A stretch of 64,000 nt of DNA, from contig AP031354.1 in the NCBI GenBank assembly GCA_037833965.1, positions 12,068,001-12,132,000 on the forward strand, in the 5' to 3' direction. Source of the DNA: Marchantia polymorpha subsp. ruderalis. Lineage: Eukaryota; Streptophyta; Marchantiopsida; Marchantiales; Marchantiaceae. Numbering within the stretch: position 1 is the first letter of the stretch; every line of letters starts with the position of its first letter. A program made the translations under genes and the position numbers. Under the pieces are notes generated by a model that had not been told where the DNA came from, ran no database searches, and saw only the letters and a program-made list of their open reading frames with translations. This document shows positions 27,297 through 38,162 of the stretch, piece by piece.

Positions 27297-27324
27297 CTAT
27301 GTGTGAAACATGTTTCACACATAG
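27297..27324. repeat. Perfect 28-bp palindrome at the edge of the satellite array
   Basis: CTATGTGTGAAACA is followed immediately by its exact reverse complement. It sits just before the first recognisable repeat unit of the following array, so it may mark an insertion or recombination boundary. Confidence 0.85.
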
Positions 27325-29430
27325 CTTGGACTTGGACAAGACGCACAAACAGGCAAAATTTCAGACAGAATGCAATTCTGAACACGAACTTCATACATTT
27401 TTTAGTTTTGAGTTTTTGAGAGAGGAGAGCCAAATTTTGCAAGACCTTATATTTGAGCTCGAGTATAAACGTCAGCTAAGTTTTGTAAATGCATGAAGTT
27501 AGTCACAGCGCAAAAGCTTGCAAATTTTCAGGTTTAACAAAATTCTAAGGACCGAGTGCATTGATTATTGAGTTTTCAATTTATAGCTTTGAGTTTCAAG
27601 ATTTGAGGAGAGAGAGTTGATTCTTACGGGAGCTATTTCTTCAAGCTCAAATGTGCACAGGTGTTGAAACTTTGTGGAAGTTTTGACTTGGGTATGGCAC
27701 ACAAGATTGCAAAATTTCAAACTAAACATCTTCTCAATGACTAAATTAAGACATTTTTGAGTTTTGAGTTTTGAGTTTTTGAGATTGGAGGTTCAAGTCT
27801 TGCAATGATATTATCTTTGGGCTGGAATGTGAACGGGGTGTGAAATTTTGTAGAAGCGTGTACTTAGGAAGGACGCAATACCTTGAAAATTTTAAAGTTT
27901 GACGGATTTCAAGTTCTGGAGATAGAGTGCATTAATTTTTATATTTTGAACTTTGAGTTTCAAGATTTGAGTAGAGGAGAGTCAATTCTTACGGGAGCTG
28001 TTTCTTCAAACTTGGATGTGCATTGGAACTAAAACTTTATAGAAGCTTAGAATTGGCCAAGTCGTACAAGCATGCAAAATTTCAGACTAAACACAATTCC
28101 AAGGACAAAATTCAAACATTTTTGAGTTTTGAGTTTTTGAGAGGAAAGTGTGAAATATTGCATGAGCCGTGTTCTTGGGCTAAAGTGTGAACGGGGTCTT
28201 AAATTTTGTAAAAGCGTGTAAATAGCCAAGGCGCATTGGGCTACAAATTTTTAGTTTCTACAAAATTCTAGAGATAGAGTGTGTTGATTTTTGAGATTTG
28301 AGCTATATGTTTCAAGATTTGAGGTGAGTAGACTCGATTCTTACGGAAGCTGTTTCTTCCAACTCAGATGTGCACTAGACCTTAAATTTTGTGAAATATT
28401 TGATTTGGAGCAAGGTTCACATGTCTGCAAGATTTGAGACCGAATTCAATTCCATGTACACACTTCAGACATTTTTGAGTTTTGAGTCTTGCAAGGACCT
28501 TATCTTTGGGCTACAATGTGAATAGAGTCTAAATTTCTGTAAGAGCGTGGACTTAGACAGAGCGCATTAGCTTGCAAATTTTCAAGTTCAATAGAAATCT
28601 GAAAATAGAGTGCATTGATTTTTGGATTTTGACCTTTGAGTTCCAAGATTTGAGAAGAGTAGAGTTGACACGTACGCGAGCTGTTTCTTTTAACTTGATT
28701 GTGCACTTGACCTAAAATTTTGTAATATCTAAGACTTGAGCAGAACTCACATGCTTGCAAAATTTCATACTGAACGCAATGCCGAGTACAAATTTCAAAC
28801 ATTTTTTGGTTTTGAGTTTTCGAGAGGCGAGAGCCAAATCTTGCAAGTACCATATCTTTGGGTTGGAATGTGAACAAGGTCTGAAATTTTGTAGAAGTGT
28901 GACAATTTTGACAAGACGCATTAGCTTGCAAATTTTCAAGTTCAACGGAGTTTTAGTGACAACGTGCATTGATTTTTGAGTTTTAAGTTTTGAGTTTCAA
29001 GATTTGAAGAAGGGAGAGTTAATTCTTACATGAGTTGTTTCTTCAAGCTCGGATGTGCACTAGATCTGCAACTTTGTAGTAGCTTAAAATTTATCAGGGT
29101 GTACAAGATTGTAAAATATCAGACTAAACACAATTCAGAGGATGAACTTCAAACATTTTTGAGTTTTGAGCTTTTGAGTGGGGAAGATCCAATCTTGCAA
29201 GGGCCGTATCTGCGGATTGAAGTGTGAACGTGATCTAACATTTAATTCCAGTGTGGAATTAATCAAGACGCGGTAGCTTACAAATTTTCAGATTCTACGG
29301 AGTTCTAGAAACAGAGTGCATTGATTTTTGAGTTTTGAGTTTTAAAATTTGAGGGGAGAGAATTGATTCTTACGGAAGCTGTTTTTTCAAGCTTGGATTT
29401 GCACTAGACCTAAAACTTCAAAAGTGCTTA
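27325..29430. repeat. Satellite-like tandem array, about 352-bp dimeric unit, six copies
   Basis: The landmark GAGTGCATTGATTTTTGAG recurs at 27,554, 27,925, 28,277, 28,608, about 28,962 and 29,314, giving spacings of 371, 352, 331, 354 and 352 bp. Each unit has two related halves of about 176-180 bp. One half reads CTTGCAAATTTTCAAGTT ... CTTACGGGAGCTGTTTCTTC. The other reads CTTGCAAAATTTCAGACT ... CTTGCAAGGACCTTATCTT. Both continue into a shared AATGTG...TTTTGTAGAAGCG-type ending. The copies have diverged from one another. Short open frames inside (for example 28,500-28,931) are by-products of the repeat. Confidence 0.88.
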
Positions 29431-29454
29431 GAGTTGAACTTGACTTCACACTAC

Positions 29455-29765
29455 TATGAAATTTCATTTCCCGTTCACACTCCTTCCGAAGATATGGCCT
29501 TGCAAGATTTGACCCTCCTCTTTCAATTACTCAAAACTCAAAAATGTTTCATCTTAGTCTTCAAAATTACGTTCAGTCTGAAATTATGCAGGATCAGTGA
29601 AGTCTGCTCAAGTTCAAGCTCCTACAAAGTTTTAGGTCTAGTGTACATCCGAGCTCAAAGAAACAGCTCCAGTAAGAATCAATTCTCTTCACTCAAATCT
29701 TGAAACTTAAAAATCAATGCATTTTGTCTGAAAAATTTCGTTGAACCTGAAAATTTGCAGGCTAC
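29455..29765. repeat. Inverted copy of the satellite unit
   Basis: This segment reads as the reverse complement of one dimeric unit. It contains GATATGGCCTTGCAAGA, CAAAACTCAAAAATG, CAGTCTGAAATTATGCAGG, GAAACAGCTCCAGTAAGAAT and GAACCTGAAAATTTGCAGG in that order. The array therefore ends in a head-to-head (inverted) arrangement. Confidence 0.82.
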
Positions 29766-30030
29766 TGCGCCGAGCCAAACTATTTGCTATGTTAGGTGCC
29801 AAAGTATGGTTAGCGAATATGATAACTTGGTCTTTGAGGTGGAATGTGACAAAACGAGATTGGGACCATCAACCTATGGCACTCCGTAAACGTCTAAAGT
29901 AGAAGTTTTTGAACATTATTCATAGCAAGCGCAACACCAAGATGCAGATTTATGAACTTCATGTGAATCGTATGTTTGTTTATTATGAACAGGAAAATCT
30001 ACTTGCAGTAATCTCTGTCATATTATTGCT

Positions 30031-30240
30031 ATGTATAAAACTGGATCTCAAAGGCTTGGAATTGAAAAAATATGTTGGTTTAATATTGATAAAACTGGAT
30101 CTCAAAAGCTTGGAATTGAAAAAATATGTTGGTTTAATATTGATAAGAGAGAAAGTATTTGTAAATTATGTAACGGTGTTTACATTGAGGATGAAGAGAA
30201 TATATCTGTTACTTGTTATAGGTACGAAGACATAATATAG
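30031..30240 (+). pseudogene. Fragment resembling the zinc-binding tail of a LINE reverse transcriptase
   Basis: A 69-codon frame ends with SICKLCNGVYIEDEENI, then CYRYEDI. The pattern CX2C, then an acidic stretch and a later C before YEDI resembles the C-terminal zinc-binding region of plant non-LTR retrotransposon reverse transcriptases (ICxLC...EDExH...C). The upstream part contains an internal 54-bp (18-codon) tandem duplication. No reverse-transcriptase core is visible upstream. The identity is an inference from a short motif. Confidence 0.4.
30037..30144. repeat. 54-bp tandem duplication inside the LINE-like fragment
   Basis: The unit beginning AAAACTGGATCTCAAA at 30,037 is repeated at 30,091 with a single visible difference (GGCTTGG versus AGCTTGG). 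Because 54 is a multiple of three, the reading frame repeats TGSQ(R/K)LGIEKICWFNID twice. The high identity implies that the duplication is recent. Confidence 0.88.
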
Positions 30241-30543
30241 ATGTGGAGAATTTCTATTTTTTATTACAATTAGTTGTTTTTTATTTAAGTTGTTATATTA
30301 GGAACATTATTAGTTACCGGTCTAGTGCTCTTAGCACTAGCTAGGAATTGACATTTGGGATCTTTTTCCCAAAGCTCAATTTGTATGGTTTTTGTTTGTA
30401 TTATGCTTTTCAGCCTTTTGATTCTTTGGATCCATCTTGGTTTTTTTTACCGTTTATATATGTGAAACATGTTGACAAGATGTATAATGTATTCCATGTA
30501 TAAAGGTTGGTAAAAAATATGTACAATGATTAAAAAAAAAAAC

Positions 30544-30628
30544 ATATCATTATGTTTTCTTATTACCAATTTGCTAGCTAATCATATATCATTATGTTTT
30601 CTTATTACCAATTTGCTAGCTAATCATA
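30544..30628. repeat. 42-bp tandem duplication
   Basis: The unit starting ATATCATTATGTTTTC and ending in GCTAGCTAATCAT occurs twice in succession (30,544 and 30,586) without visible differences. It is a second recent small duplication within 500 bp of the 54-bp one. Confidence 0.9.
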
Positions 30629-31852
30629 AGATTTTTGAGTTTTATAAAATATTCACCAAAAGAAAATTTTAAATCATACTTATTCGTTAGGAAAATAAAT
30701 GTTGATGAATAATACTTAAGAATTAGTTTTCAACATGAAGGTTATAAAACAATAATACTTACTTATAGTTGATTACTTATATAAGTCAACAAGTTCTCTG
30801 TTGATTTTTTAGAAACTATTATGAATTACACAATATGTGTTTCTTTTACATGACGAAATAACAATGGTCATTATAACCGATGTGATCTTTGTGTTCGTTA
30901 AGTTATGATGTAAGCTTCTCGAACGAGATTTACACCATTCTCATATTCTTTATACGATGATATTTAATACATATTATATCTGTGACTTATACAATAATGC
31001 GCATGTTAAATGATGACTAAAAGTATGAAGTAGACTTACAACTTTGTGTCCATAACAATATGTCGCATTATTGCACTAAAAACTTAGTAAGATAAAATTA
31101 TTATTTTTGTTTTGTCTAAATATTTATGTAATAAGTAAAATTTCATCAAGATATTTTTCATAGGAACTGTAATATCATATTCACACTGATCTCTCATTCA
31201 ATATGGCCTTCACAATGTCAACTGGTAGTTCAGATATCGTAGAGTAAATTTGTCTAAATCCTTCAATTCATTTATCCACGTAGGCCATTTCCGTGGATCT
31301 GCCCACACCTTAAATTTTCGCGTTAATTCTCTTCGTCGGATCAAGAATGTACAAACCATGAACTAACTCTTTACGATTATGATCAATACAAATTGATGTA
31401 ATCAATACTGTCGAAATTAAAACTCACCTTCAATCTTCGTAGTGGTCAATTCAAATACCGTCTACACACACAAAACTTAGTTCAGACACAAGCTCAGCCT
31501 TGTTAGAATTTCTGTGGGTACACTACACTTTGAGAGCGAAAGCTTGATTCACGCATGTCCTCAGTCTACTGTATACATTGGTCTGTCCCGACTTCAGGTA
31601 TTCGAAAGTTAAACTTGACGTTCCGTTATTGAGCCCAATCTAACTGCACTTAAATCAATATGTTTAAGAAAGGTAAAAGATGCTAAAACAGAAAATATTT
31701 TGAAAATCTACATGCTAAAATGTATAGTTGATGTGCCCATAATAAAATACACAGTTACTCGACCAAAGTCTGTTGTTGTAGGTGAACGTGATAGTAAGTG
31801 AAGTCGTAGTTTCTAGATATTTCCGATTTTCCCTGCAAGAGTACGCATTGCA
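30629..31852. other. Intergenic DNA, composition changing from AT-rich to moderate GC
   Basis: No gene is supported here. Base composition becomes less AT-rich from about 31,200, marking the start of the gene island. Confidence 0.5.
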
Positions 31853-33197
31853 CTATGACTTCACAGTATACAAAAGGTTCATACTCGTAAGATCTATGAT
31901 ATAAACTCGCTCAGCTTCAAACGATGACACAAAATGAGTCACGCCATGAGAGGAATCCAATCTACTCGCAGAGTTTTCCGAAAAGGTTGCGGTCCCAATA
32001 AAAGCCTGTGATGTATATGCTGTAATTACTGTCATTCCATCATGCACTCCAAACAACATTTACGTATCATTCAACTGAAAAATTATCGCCTCCGCATACA
32101 CGTGCATCCATCTCTACTCTTTACTTTTGGACCAATCTTTTCTTCGACGATAAGTGACTCTTATCATTGGATGCGAAATAAGTGACAAAAACCTAGTGAT
32201 GTGAAAGATAGAAATTATTCTGTGTTAAGCAGAAAATACCCCGACCATCTACCAAGTACATAGGATGCAGGTCATAAACTCAAGCTTAATATGCTCGTAT
32301 TTTCCAATCTCTGCAACGTTATCCAAATTAAGAGCTTGTTCCAACTGGCCGAGTCTGAACTTCCAAGTTGTGATCAATTTGATGCCACCTTATGTGAGAT
32401 TTCAAATCAAGTATATCATAGGTAGCCATAAATCTCCTGGTAGGATTGTCAAAAACAATTATGTCAATATACACATTACACAGACTTTGAAAACAAATTA
32501 GCTTACAGTCAGCTTTAGGAAATACCAGTCGCGGAACTCGATGTCATACAGGCGCAGTTCATAAAAATGACCAAAATAATCTCTATGAAAAAAACGCACA
32601 ACAAACACATCTACCTCCGATAAGCCTAAGAAGTCATGCCATATTCCTGCTAATCATTATCACAACGGATGAACACGGAATCCCCCAAACTTTGGCGATT
32701 TATAGCCGCTTGAAACCACGAAAAAAAACACATGAATTAGAGTCTCGAAGACTGCTCAAATACTGTCTACTTGCATAATCCAAATTTGAAATTGACTATA
32801 CTAGACCTGAAACTCTCCAAACTTTACTTTGGATTACTTGTAACTACAAATACCAAAAGTACTAACGGCTTACCCACATCAGCAGATAACCTCTGCCACT
32901 CACACACTGTCCCAGGTGATCCTATATCCATGAGCCTATTTATCCTCGTGAGCTCGATATACTTTGATATCAATTCAAGGTGAAGGACCTCAAAATCGCG
33001 AGCTACAACTATATGGAAACTTAGTGCGATCTCACAAGTGAAGTTCACAGCGTAAGAGAACGAGATACTGTTTAAGGGCTGCATACTAATAAAAATACTA
33101 ACAAACCACAAAACGGTGACATCGCATCACAGTTTGGGAAAAGATACAAACCTGTCTTCAGATAGATAAGGATTCAAGGATTTCATCACTGTACAAT
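31853..33197 (-). CDS. Coding-like segments of an unidentified intron-split gene
   Basis: On the minus strand several separate segments read like real exons. One is MKSLNPYLSEDR (from 33,197, followed by a GT). A second, within 33,111-32,824, contains FEVLHLELISKYIELTRI. A third, 32,646-32,507, has an AG before it and GTAAGC after it and contains SEVDVFVVRFFHRDYFG, then YDIEFRDWYFLKLT. A fourth, near 32,490-32,300, contains NPTRRFMATYDILDLKSH. The last, 32,059-31,853, ends in LTSMNLLYTVKS and a stop. The phases I tried do not join all segments, so the model is incomplete or the gene is decayed. I do not recognise the family. The mixture of hydrophobic beta-like segments is compatible with an F-box-associated or kelch-type protein, which is a guess. 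Confidence 0.4.
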
Positions 33198-33437
33198 CCT
33201 ATTTAATCAACTAGTTCTTGTTAACCACTTGTGAAAGACACATGCATGAACTCTAGAGATCACATGACAGTAGCGTGGAAGACTTACATGGAATGGCCGA
33301 TTTTGAAGCTCGTGTATGATTGTAATGATCACATCAGGAAGCAACAATCACGTCACCGGTGAAGGTGTAGCTAGCTTGAAAGACTCCACGTCCGTTGCAA
33401 GTAATGATGCACAATAAGTTAAACTCTCATCTTTCCT

Positions 33438-36400
33438 TCAGCTCGAATTATATCCGTCTTTAAAGTCTCTCATGAAGTCAGTATCCACAAATCCTGCTTG
33501 ACAAAAATTTATGATCCCCTCTCCCATACGTGGACTTCCCGAACCAGAGTAACAATCCAAAGCACTCGAGTTTGTCCAGCTATTCTGTCGGGGGCTTCCG
33601 GAACCAGAGGCAACATCCCAAGCACTTGTACTAGACCAATTATTGTGACGTGGACTACCTGAAGTGGAACCGGAACCGGGAGAGACATCTCCAGCACTCA
33701 TGTTCGACCAACTGTTGACGTCGCCCTGAAGACTTCCACCAAGTCCTACCTCATGAGAAGTCTCAGACGAGGACCACTTGTCCTTGCCAATTCCAATATC
33801 CCCATTGAAACCAAATCCCATATCCCTATGTCTTCCACTACCGAAACTGTAATCTCCACTTAATTGGTGTATTGAGCTGATTCCTGGGTTGTGATAATCC
33901 TGGGTAGACAGGTTGATGGGACCTTGGAAACCATTGATATTGTTTCGACCACTGGAAAATGAATCAAGCCTACCACTAGTTTGGGGGCTGTCCGAGTATC
34001 TGGATACAGCGTCTGTGGTCCTCTCCGAGCTGGTTATGTAGTCAACGACTTCATGTTCAACAGTAAGATCTGCTGCTGATGTAGAAGGCGTATTAGCCCA
34101 AAAGTCCTCTTTAGTGAAGCTCGTATCAGGCTTGAATGCGGCATTCTTCTTTGCAGGCTTCTGCTCGACAGGGGGGGCCTCGACGTGTCTATTCTTACTG
34201 TCCCCAATGAGTTCTTTCTTTAGCTCGGCCTTTTCTGCGTCGACAACTTGTGCACCGGACAATCTAGTCTTCATGGGTGTCTCCTTCTGTTTCGTCACGC
34301 TCTTTCTTAATCCTCCCAAACTATCAGCAAAATTAGACTTCCTACTTTCATCGGATGCAATGCTCTTCCTTTTAGCGACGGGAGCACCAATATCTGTACT
34401 CGTCAGTTTGTTTGTTGCTCCAGCTAGCCTTCTCGTGGACTCCCTGGAAATTTTTCCTTCAAGAGCTTTCTGAGATTTCACAGTCTGAGTCATTGCGGTA
34501 ACTAAAAGCTGTAGTTGCTTTGCTTGAGACGCCTGCAAACAGTCAAGGCAGCAAACAACTGCTGTAAGAGAGCATCAAAATGTACAATATAGAACAAAAT
34601 GTGAAGACTCCATACAAGCGTCGGGTTAGACGAATCCTGCACCTAAAACTGTAAAATACTACTGACAACGAGAATCAGTATTTCCCATCTCCCAAAAAAA
34701 AAAACTATCCGGTTGTGATATCAAAATACAGATGCAGACGAAAGGTTCAATAAGGCACTAAATGAATTAGGTAAGCGTTCGTCAGGTCAACATACAAGAA
34801 GGTTTCCAAAGTTAGAACGAACAAAAGTTTAACTCTTATCGAACTTCTAAACTGTCACGTTATATCACTCGTGTTGCTGAGGTCTCATACATCTGCAGCG
34901 CATGTGCTCGGACTAAAACAACAATTGTCCACTGCGTGTCGTACAGCGATCCGAACGAAAAGGAATTCCTATGGACCGTTCAAATGGCCTTAGAAACAGT
35001 GTTTCAGACTTCCTCCTTGAATACATGTGTTAAGAGGGAGCGTTCAGCGGGTGGAGGATATTCCGGAAAAAAACATTTCTGTCCACGCTAAATCTAGATG
35101 GATGTGTCAAACCAGCTTCATGTGCCTGGGTGAGGTTCATTGCTCTTATCTCTCTGTGCAAAAGATGAAATCAAATTGTTCTTTTCGAGAGCGATTGTTT
35201 ACAAAAAAAAAGGACCGGAAGTGAGAGTTACGCGAAATCGAACCTGCATGGAAACGAGAATCTCCTGAGTTTCACGAAGCTCTTTTCGAGTTTCACGAAG
35301 CTCAGCCTCAAGCATATCCTCCCGTGATGCTAACGCACTGACAACTTCCGACGTCTTCAAAGCTAGCATGGCAGTCTGTCTCCAAGGAAAACAAAAAATT
35401 TTTAAAAGTTTTACTCCAAACACAGAAACTTGAGGGCGAACATCTCCACCGATGCCTGAGGCAATAAACGAGTACATTTGAGTGCGTTTCTTAGAAATCT
35501 TTGATAGGTAACATACAGTAGTCAAGTATAACATTACCTCTTGTATTGGGTCTCGTAATGTCCTTCTAGTCACCCGAAATCGCACACCGAGCTTCTCTAA
35601 GTGCCGTGATAACATGCGTGCAATTGCTGCCACACTCTGAACATCATCCTCCAGTTTTCCAATCCTTTGGTCCACTGTAAAGTCTTTGATACTCTTCTCC
35701 TCCCACTTTATCTGGGGTCTGTCCGATGATGATGACCGCATTTGCATGGATCTCAAAAACGCATTGATCACGAGTGCAGCCCACAAGGCAGGAACTTGCC
35801 ATGATGAAAGGTCTCCAAACTTTGAAAAAAACCGATGAACGGCGGGTGATGATGCAACCTGAATTCAAATTGAAATCCGCAAACTCAGGGGTTTCTTCCC
35901 CACTCGTCATCAAATGAAGCTTATTCAACAGATACAACCTGAAGAGTAAAATTTAAGTTTGGAGAAACATAAGGATAAGGTAGATTTCATCTATATCTGG
36001 AGCCAACTCACAATTGCTGTCTGTTGGCTTTTTTGTATGACAGAGGCCGTATACGAAGCACCAGCAACCACAATACACACTCCCTCTGTAACAGCAAGGA
36101 ACTTGGTGCCATCTCCAATTTTATTTTTTCTACTCTGAATGATGCCAGTCTCACTTGTCGTTCCTACTAGACCTGTACAGAACAAGCAGCACAAAACACT
36201 TCCTGTTCAAACATTCAAATAGAAGATTCTAAGATTCCCATGCCCCAATCCCTTTGATGCACCAAGACATCCTTGGCAATGCCCGCAAAAGATCGCACGG
36301 AATTCAGAATCAATTTATTTCAAAAAAACACCAATTGAAACTGGTTCCAACGGGTGCAATTGTTCCGACTGCAAACGTACACTAACATACCTTCTTTCTC

Positions 36401-36631
36401 TTGCCGCTGTTGACAATCCACAATGTGTGACAGGCAAATCTTCGGGCGTTCAACACTCGGACCGGGAAGTAGGGCTTCAGGACGCAAATGGCCGACAAAT
36501 ATCAGTGCCTGCTTCGATCCCAATGACAGCTGCGAAGAGACAAGAGGGCAAGAGGGCCGCGACAGAGACGGTTGTGGAGCGATTTTGGAGGGACAGCACC
36601 AAACTGCTGTCCCCGCAATCGACCTCGCCAT
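33438..36631 (-). CDS. Five-exon gene, 649-residue coiled-coil protein with hydrophobic segments, unknown function
   Basis: Exons by consensus splice sites are 36631-36391, 36172-36012, 35858-35538, 35375-35244 and 34532-33438. All junction phases agree, giving 1,950 coding bases (649 residues). Residues 1-80 are Ser/Pro/Arg-rich, like an organellar targeting peptide. Exon 2 holds a hydrophobic stretch (FLAVTEGVCIVVAGASY, about residues 104-120). Exon 3 holds another (WQVPALWAALVINAFL, about 154-169). Residues about 240-300 are a charged, heptad-like coiled coil (EAELRETRKELRETQE). The C-terminal half is low-complexity Ser/Gly/Asn-rich with repeated GSGSPR-type motifs. A putative membrane-anchored organellar protein is an inference from these features. 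I do not recognise the family. The start is the ATG in GCTCATGGCGAGG, and the gene is divergent from the isocitrate dehydrogenase gene. Confidence 0.75.
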
Positions 36632-38162
36632 GAGCTACACCGGGAAACACAACCCCGACCCCGCCCCGACCTCAAACCCCCAACCCTATTCAATCCACTC
36701 TGCCGCTTCTCCACGGTGCTGCCTTCTGTGAGACTACAACCAGCCTCTCCACAGGTCCTGGCGCTTCTAGTCAGCTCGCCCGATCGATCGGTGAATCGGG
36801 CCCGAGGCCTGGATAATCTTGAGCTTCTCCTCCAGCATGTCTTCGATCTACCGCAGAGTGCAGCGATCTGCCGACCAATGCGCCTGCTCTCTTCCTTCCC
36901 CACGCACTTTTAGCCCAGCCGGGTAACGCAGATTCCCCCGTCAACCATTCCGGCAGTCCGTCATCGGAGTACCGCAAGGACCAAACTCCCACGTTCCCAA
37001 TCCGGTTTCCACAACCCTGTACTTTGAAATCCGCCCGATTAACGAAACCGGCTAGTGGTTTTCTCGGTTTCGTTCCAAACTTGCCGCTTCATGCACACAA
37101 AGTGCCTTCCGGGTCCCATCCGAGGCGGCGCGGGTGCGGGTTCAGCTGACCAACCACGGTTGCAAGAAACCCGCGAGTCGCACTCGATTATGACGGCGCA
37201 GCGACAGACAGGGCATTCCAAGACCGGGTCAAAAGAGCAACCGCAACCGCCCGGCCGGTGAAGTCAGAAGGGGCCTCCGCCTCGTGACGATACCGACGGT
37301 CCGCCTTTCCATCCTGACGGGACAGCGACAGCCCGCGACAGACAACCCCCGGAAAACCCGACCTTTCCGAATTGTTTGCCAGAAAAAGAAACGACTCCTG
37401 CTCTAGTGCCCCCTATATTTGACCTACGGAATGGGGGAAAATCTACTCAAATGAACTTTCTCGTGACAGAGCAGCAAAGCAGATTATTACGTGGGAGGAA
37501 ATAATCGACGACGAGTACGCGCGGTCAGATTCTCACGCGTGTGCAGCATGGAACAACGTTCGTGGATTTCCGACAGACCTAACTCGGGTTGGGCGACCGG
37601 GTTAGCGGGGCGAGAGGGCAACTACGTCGCAGGCGACGGGCCGCAGTTGTTGAGCCGAGTCTAGATTCTAGAAGCTGACACAGTCGAGCCCCCACCCCAG
37701 CGCAGGGCAGGCCCCCCGAAGTAGGTATGGCGTAGACAACTGTACGTCACGTAGGCGACCTCGTACCCACTGTTTAGATTCATTCGAGGGGAATATGTGC
37801 GGCTCTGCAAATGATGGCCTTACCCGTCTGCTTGAGGCACCTGATCTCCTGCGGGGGAATGATGGAAAGGTGGACGGGAAGGACAGCTGGTGGAAAGAGG
37901 CGAGGAATGAAGGAAAGGAAGCAAGGATGGAAGGATGGAAGGATGGAAAGAAGATCCAGGGGTCAGAACACACGTCAGGTCAGATCGCGAGGAAGTGCGA
38001 GCTCAGAGTCTGGAAAAGAGTGTGGCCCCTCGGGAAACTGAAGAGTGTGACCTGAACCATTTTGGACGCCCAGAGGGAGAGGGAGGCGGAGGTCTAGAAG
38101 GTCACTAACAATAATCTTAAAGCCGGACCCAAGTTTACAGCTCCGGTATCATTGCCAGGAGA
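36632..38162. promoter_or_regulatory. GC-rich divergent intergenic region between two genes
   Basis: This 1.5-kb gap separates the start of the minus-strand five-exon gene from the start of the plus-strand isocitrate dehydrogenase. It is CpG-rich, with many overlapping short open frames on both strands that are typical of GC-rich non-coding DNA. It must contain the 5' untranslated regions and promoters of both genes. No TATA box could be assigned with confidence. Confidence 0.5.
37924..37949. repeat. Short tandem repeat (ATGGAAGG-type) in the IDH 5' region
   Basis: GGATGGAA repeats about three times within a longer G/A-rich purine tract (37,860-37,960), some 200 bp upstream of the isocitrate dehydrogenase start codon. 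It probably lies in the 5' untranslated region or core promoter. Confidence 0.7.

Noticed and set aside
28500-28931. 143-codon minus-strand frame as a gene
   Set aside because: It is contained entirely within the satellite repeat and recurs in altered form in neighbouring units.
27325-29430. CRISPR array
   Set aside because: Units are about 352 bp, diverged and contiguous, without short conserved repeats separating unique spacers. The genome is eukaryotic.
35199-35786. 195-codon minus-strand frame as a single exon
   Set aside because: The middle part (35,537-35,376) is bounded by a GT donor and an AG acceptor and happens to be open. Removing it gives an in-phase protein with a continuous coiled coil.
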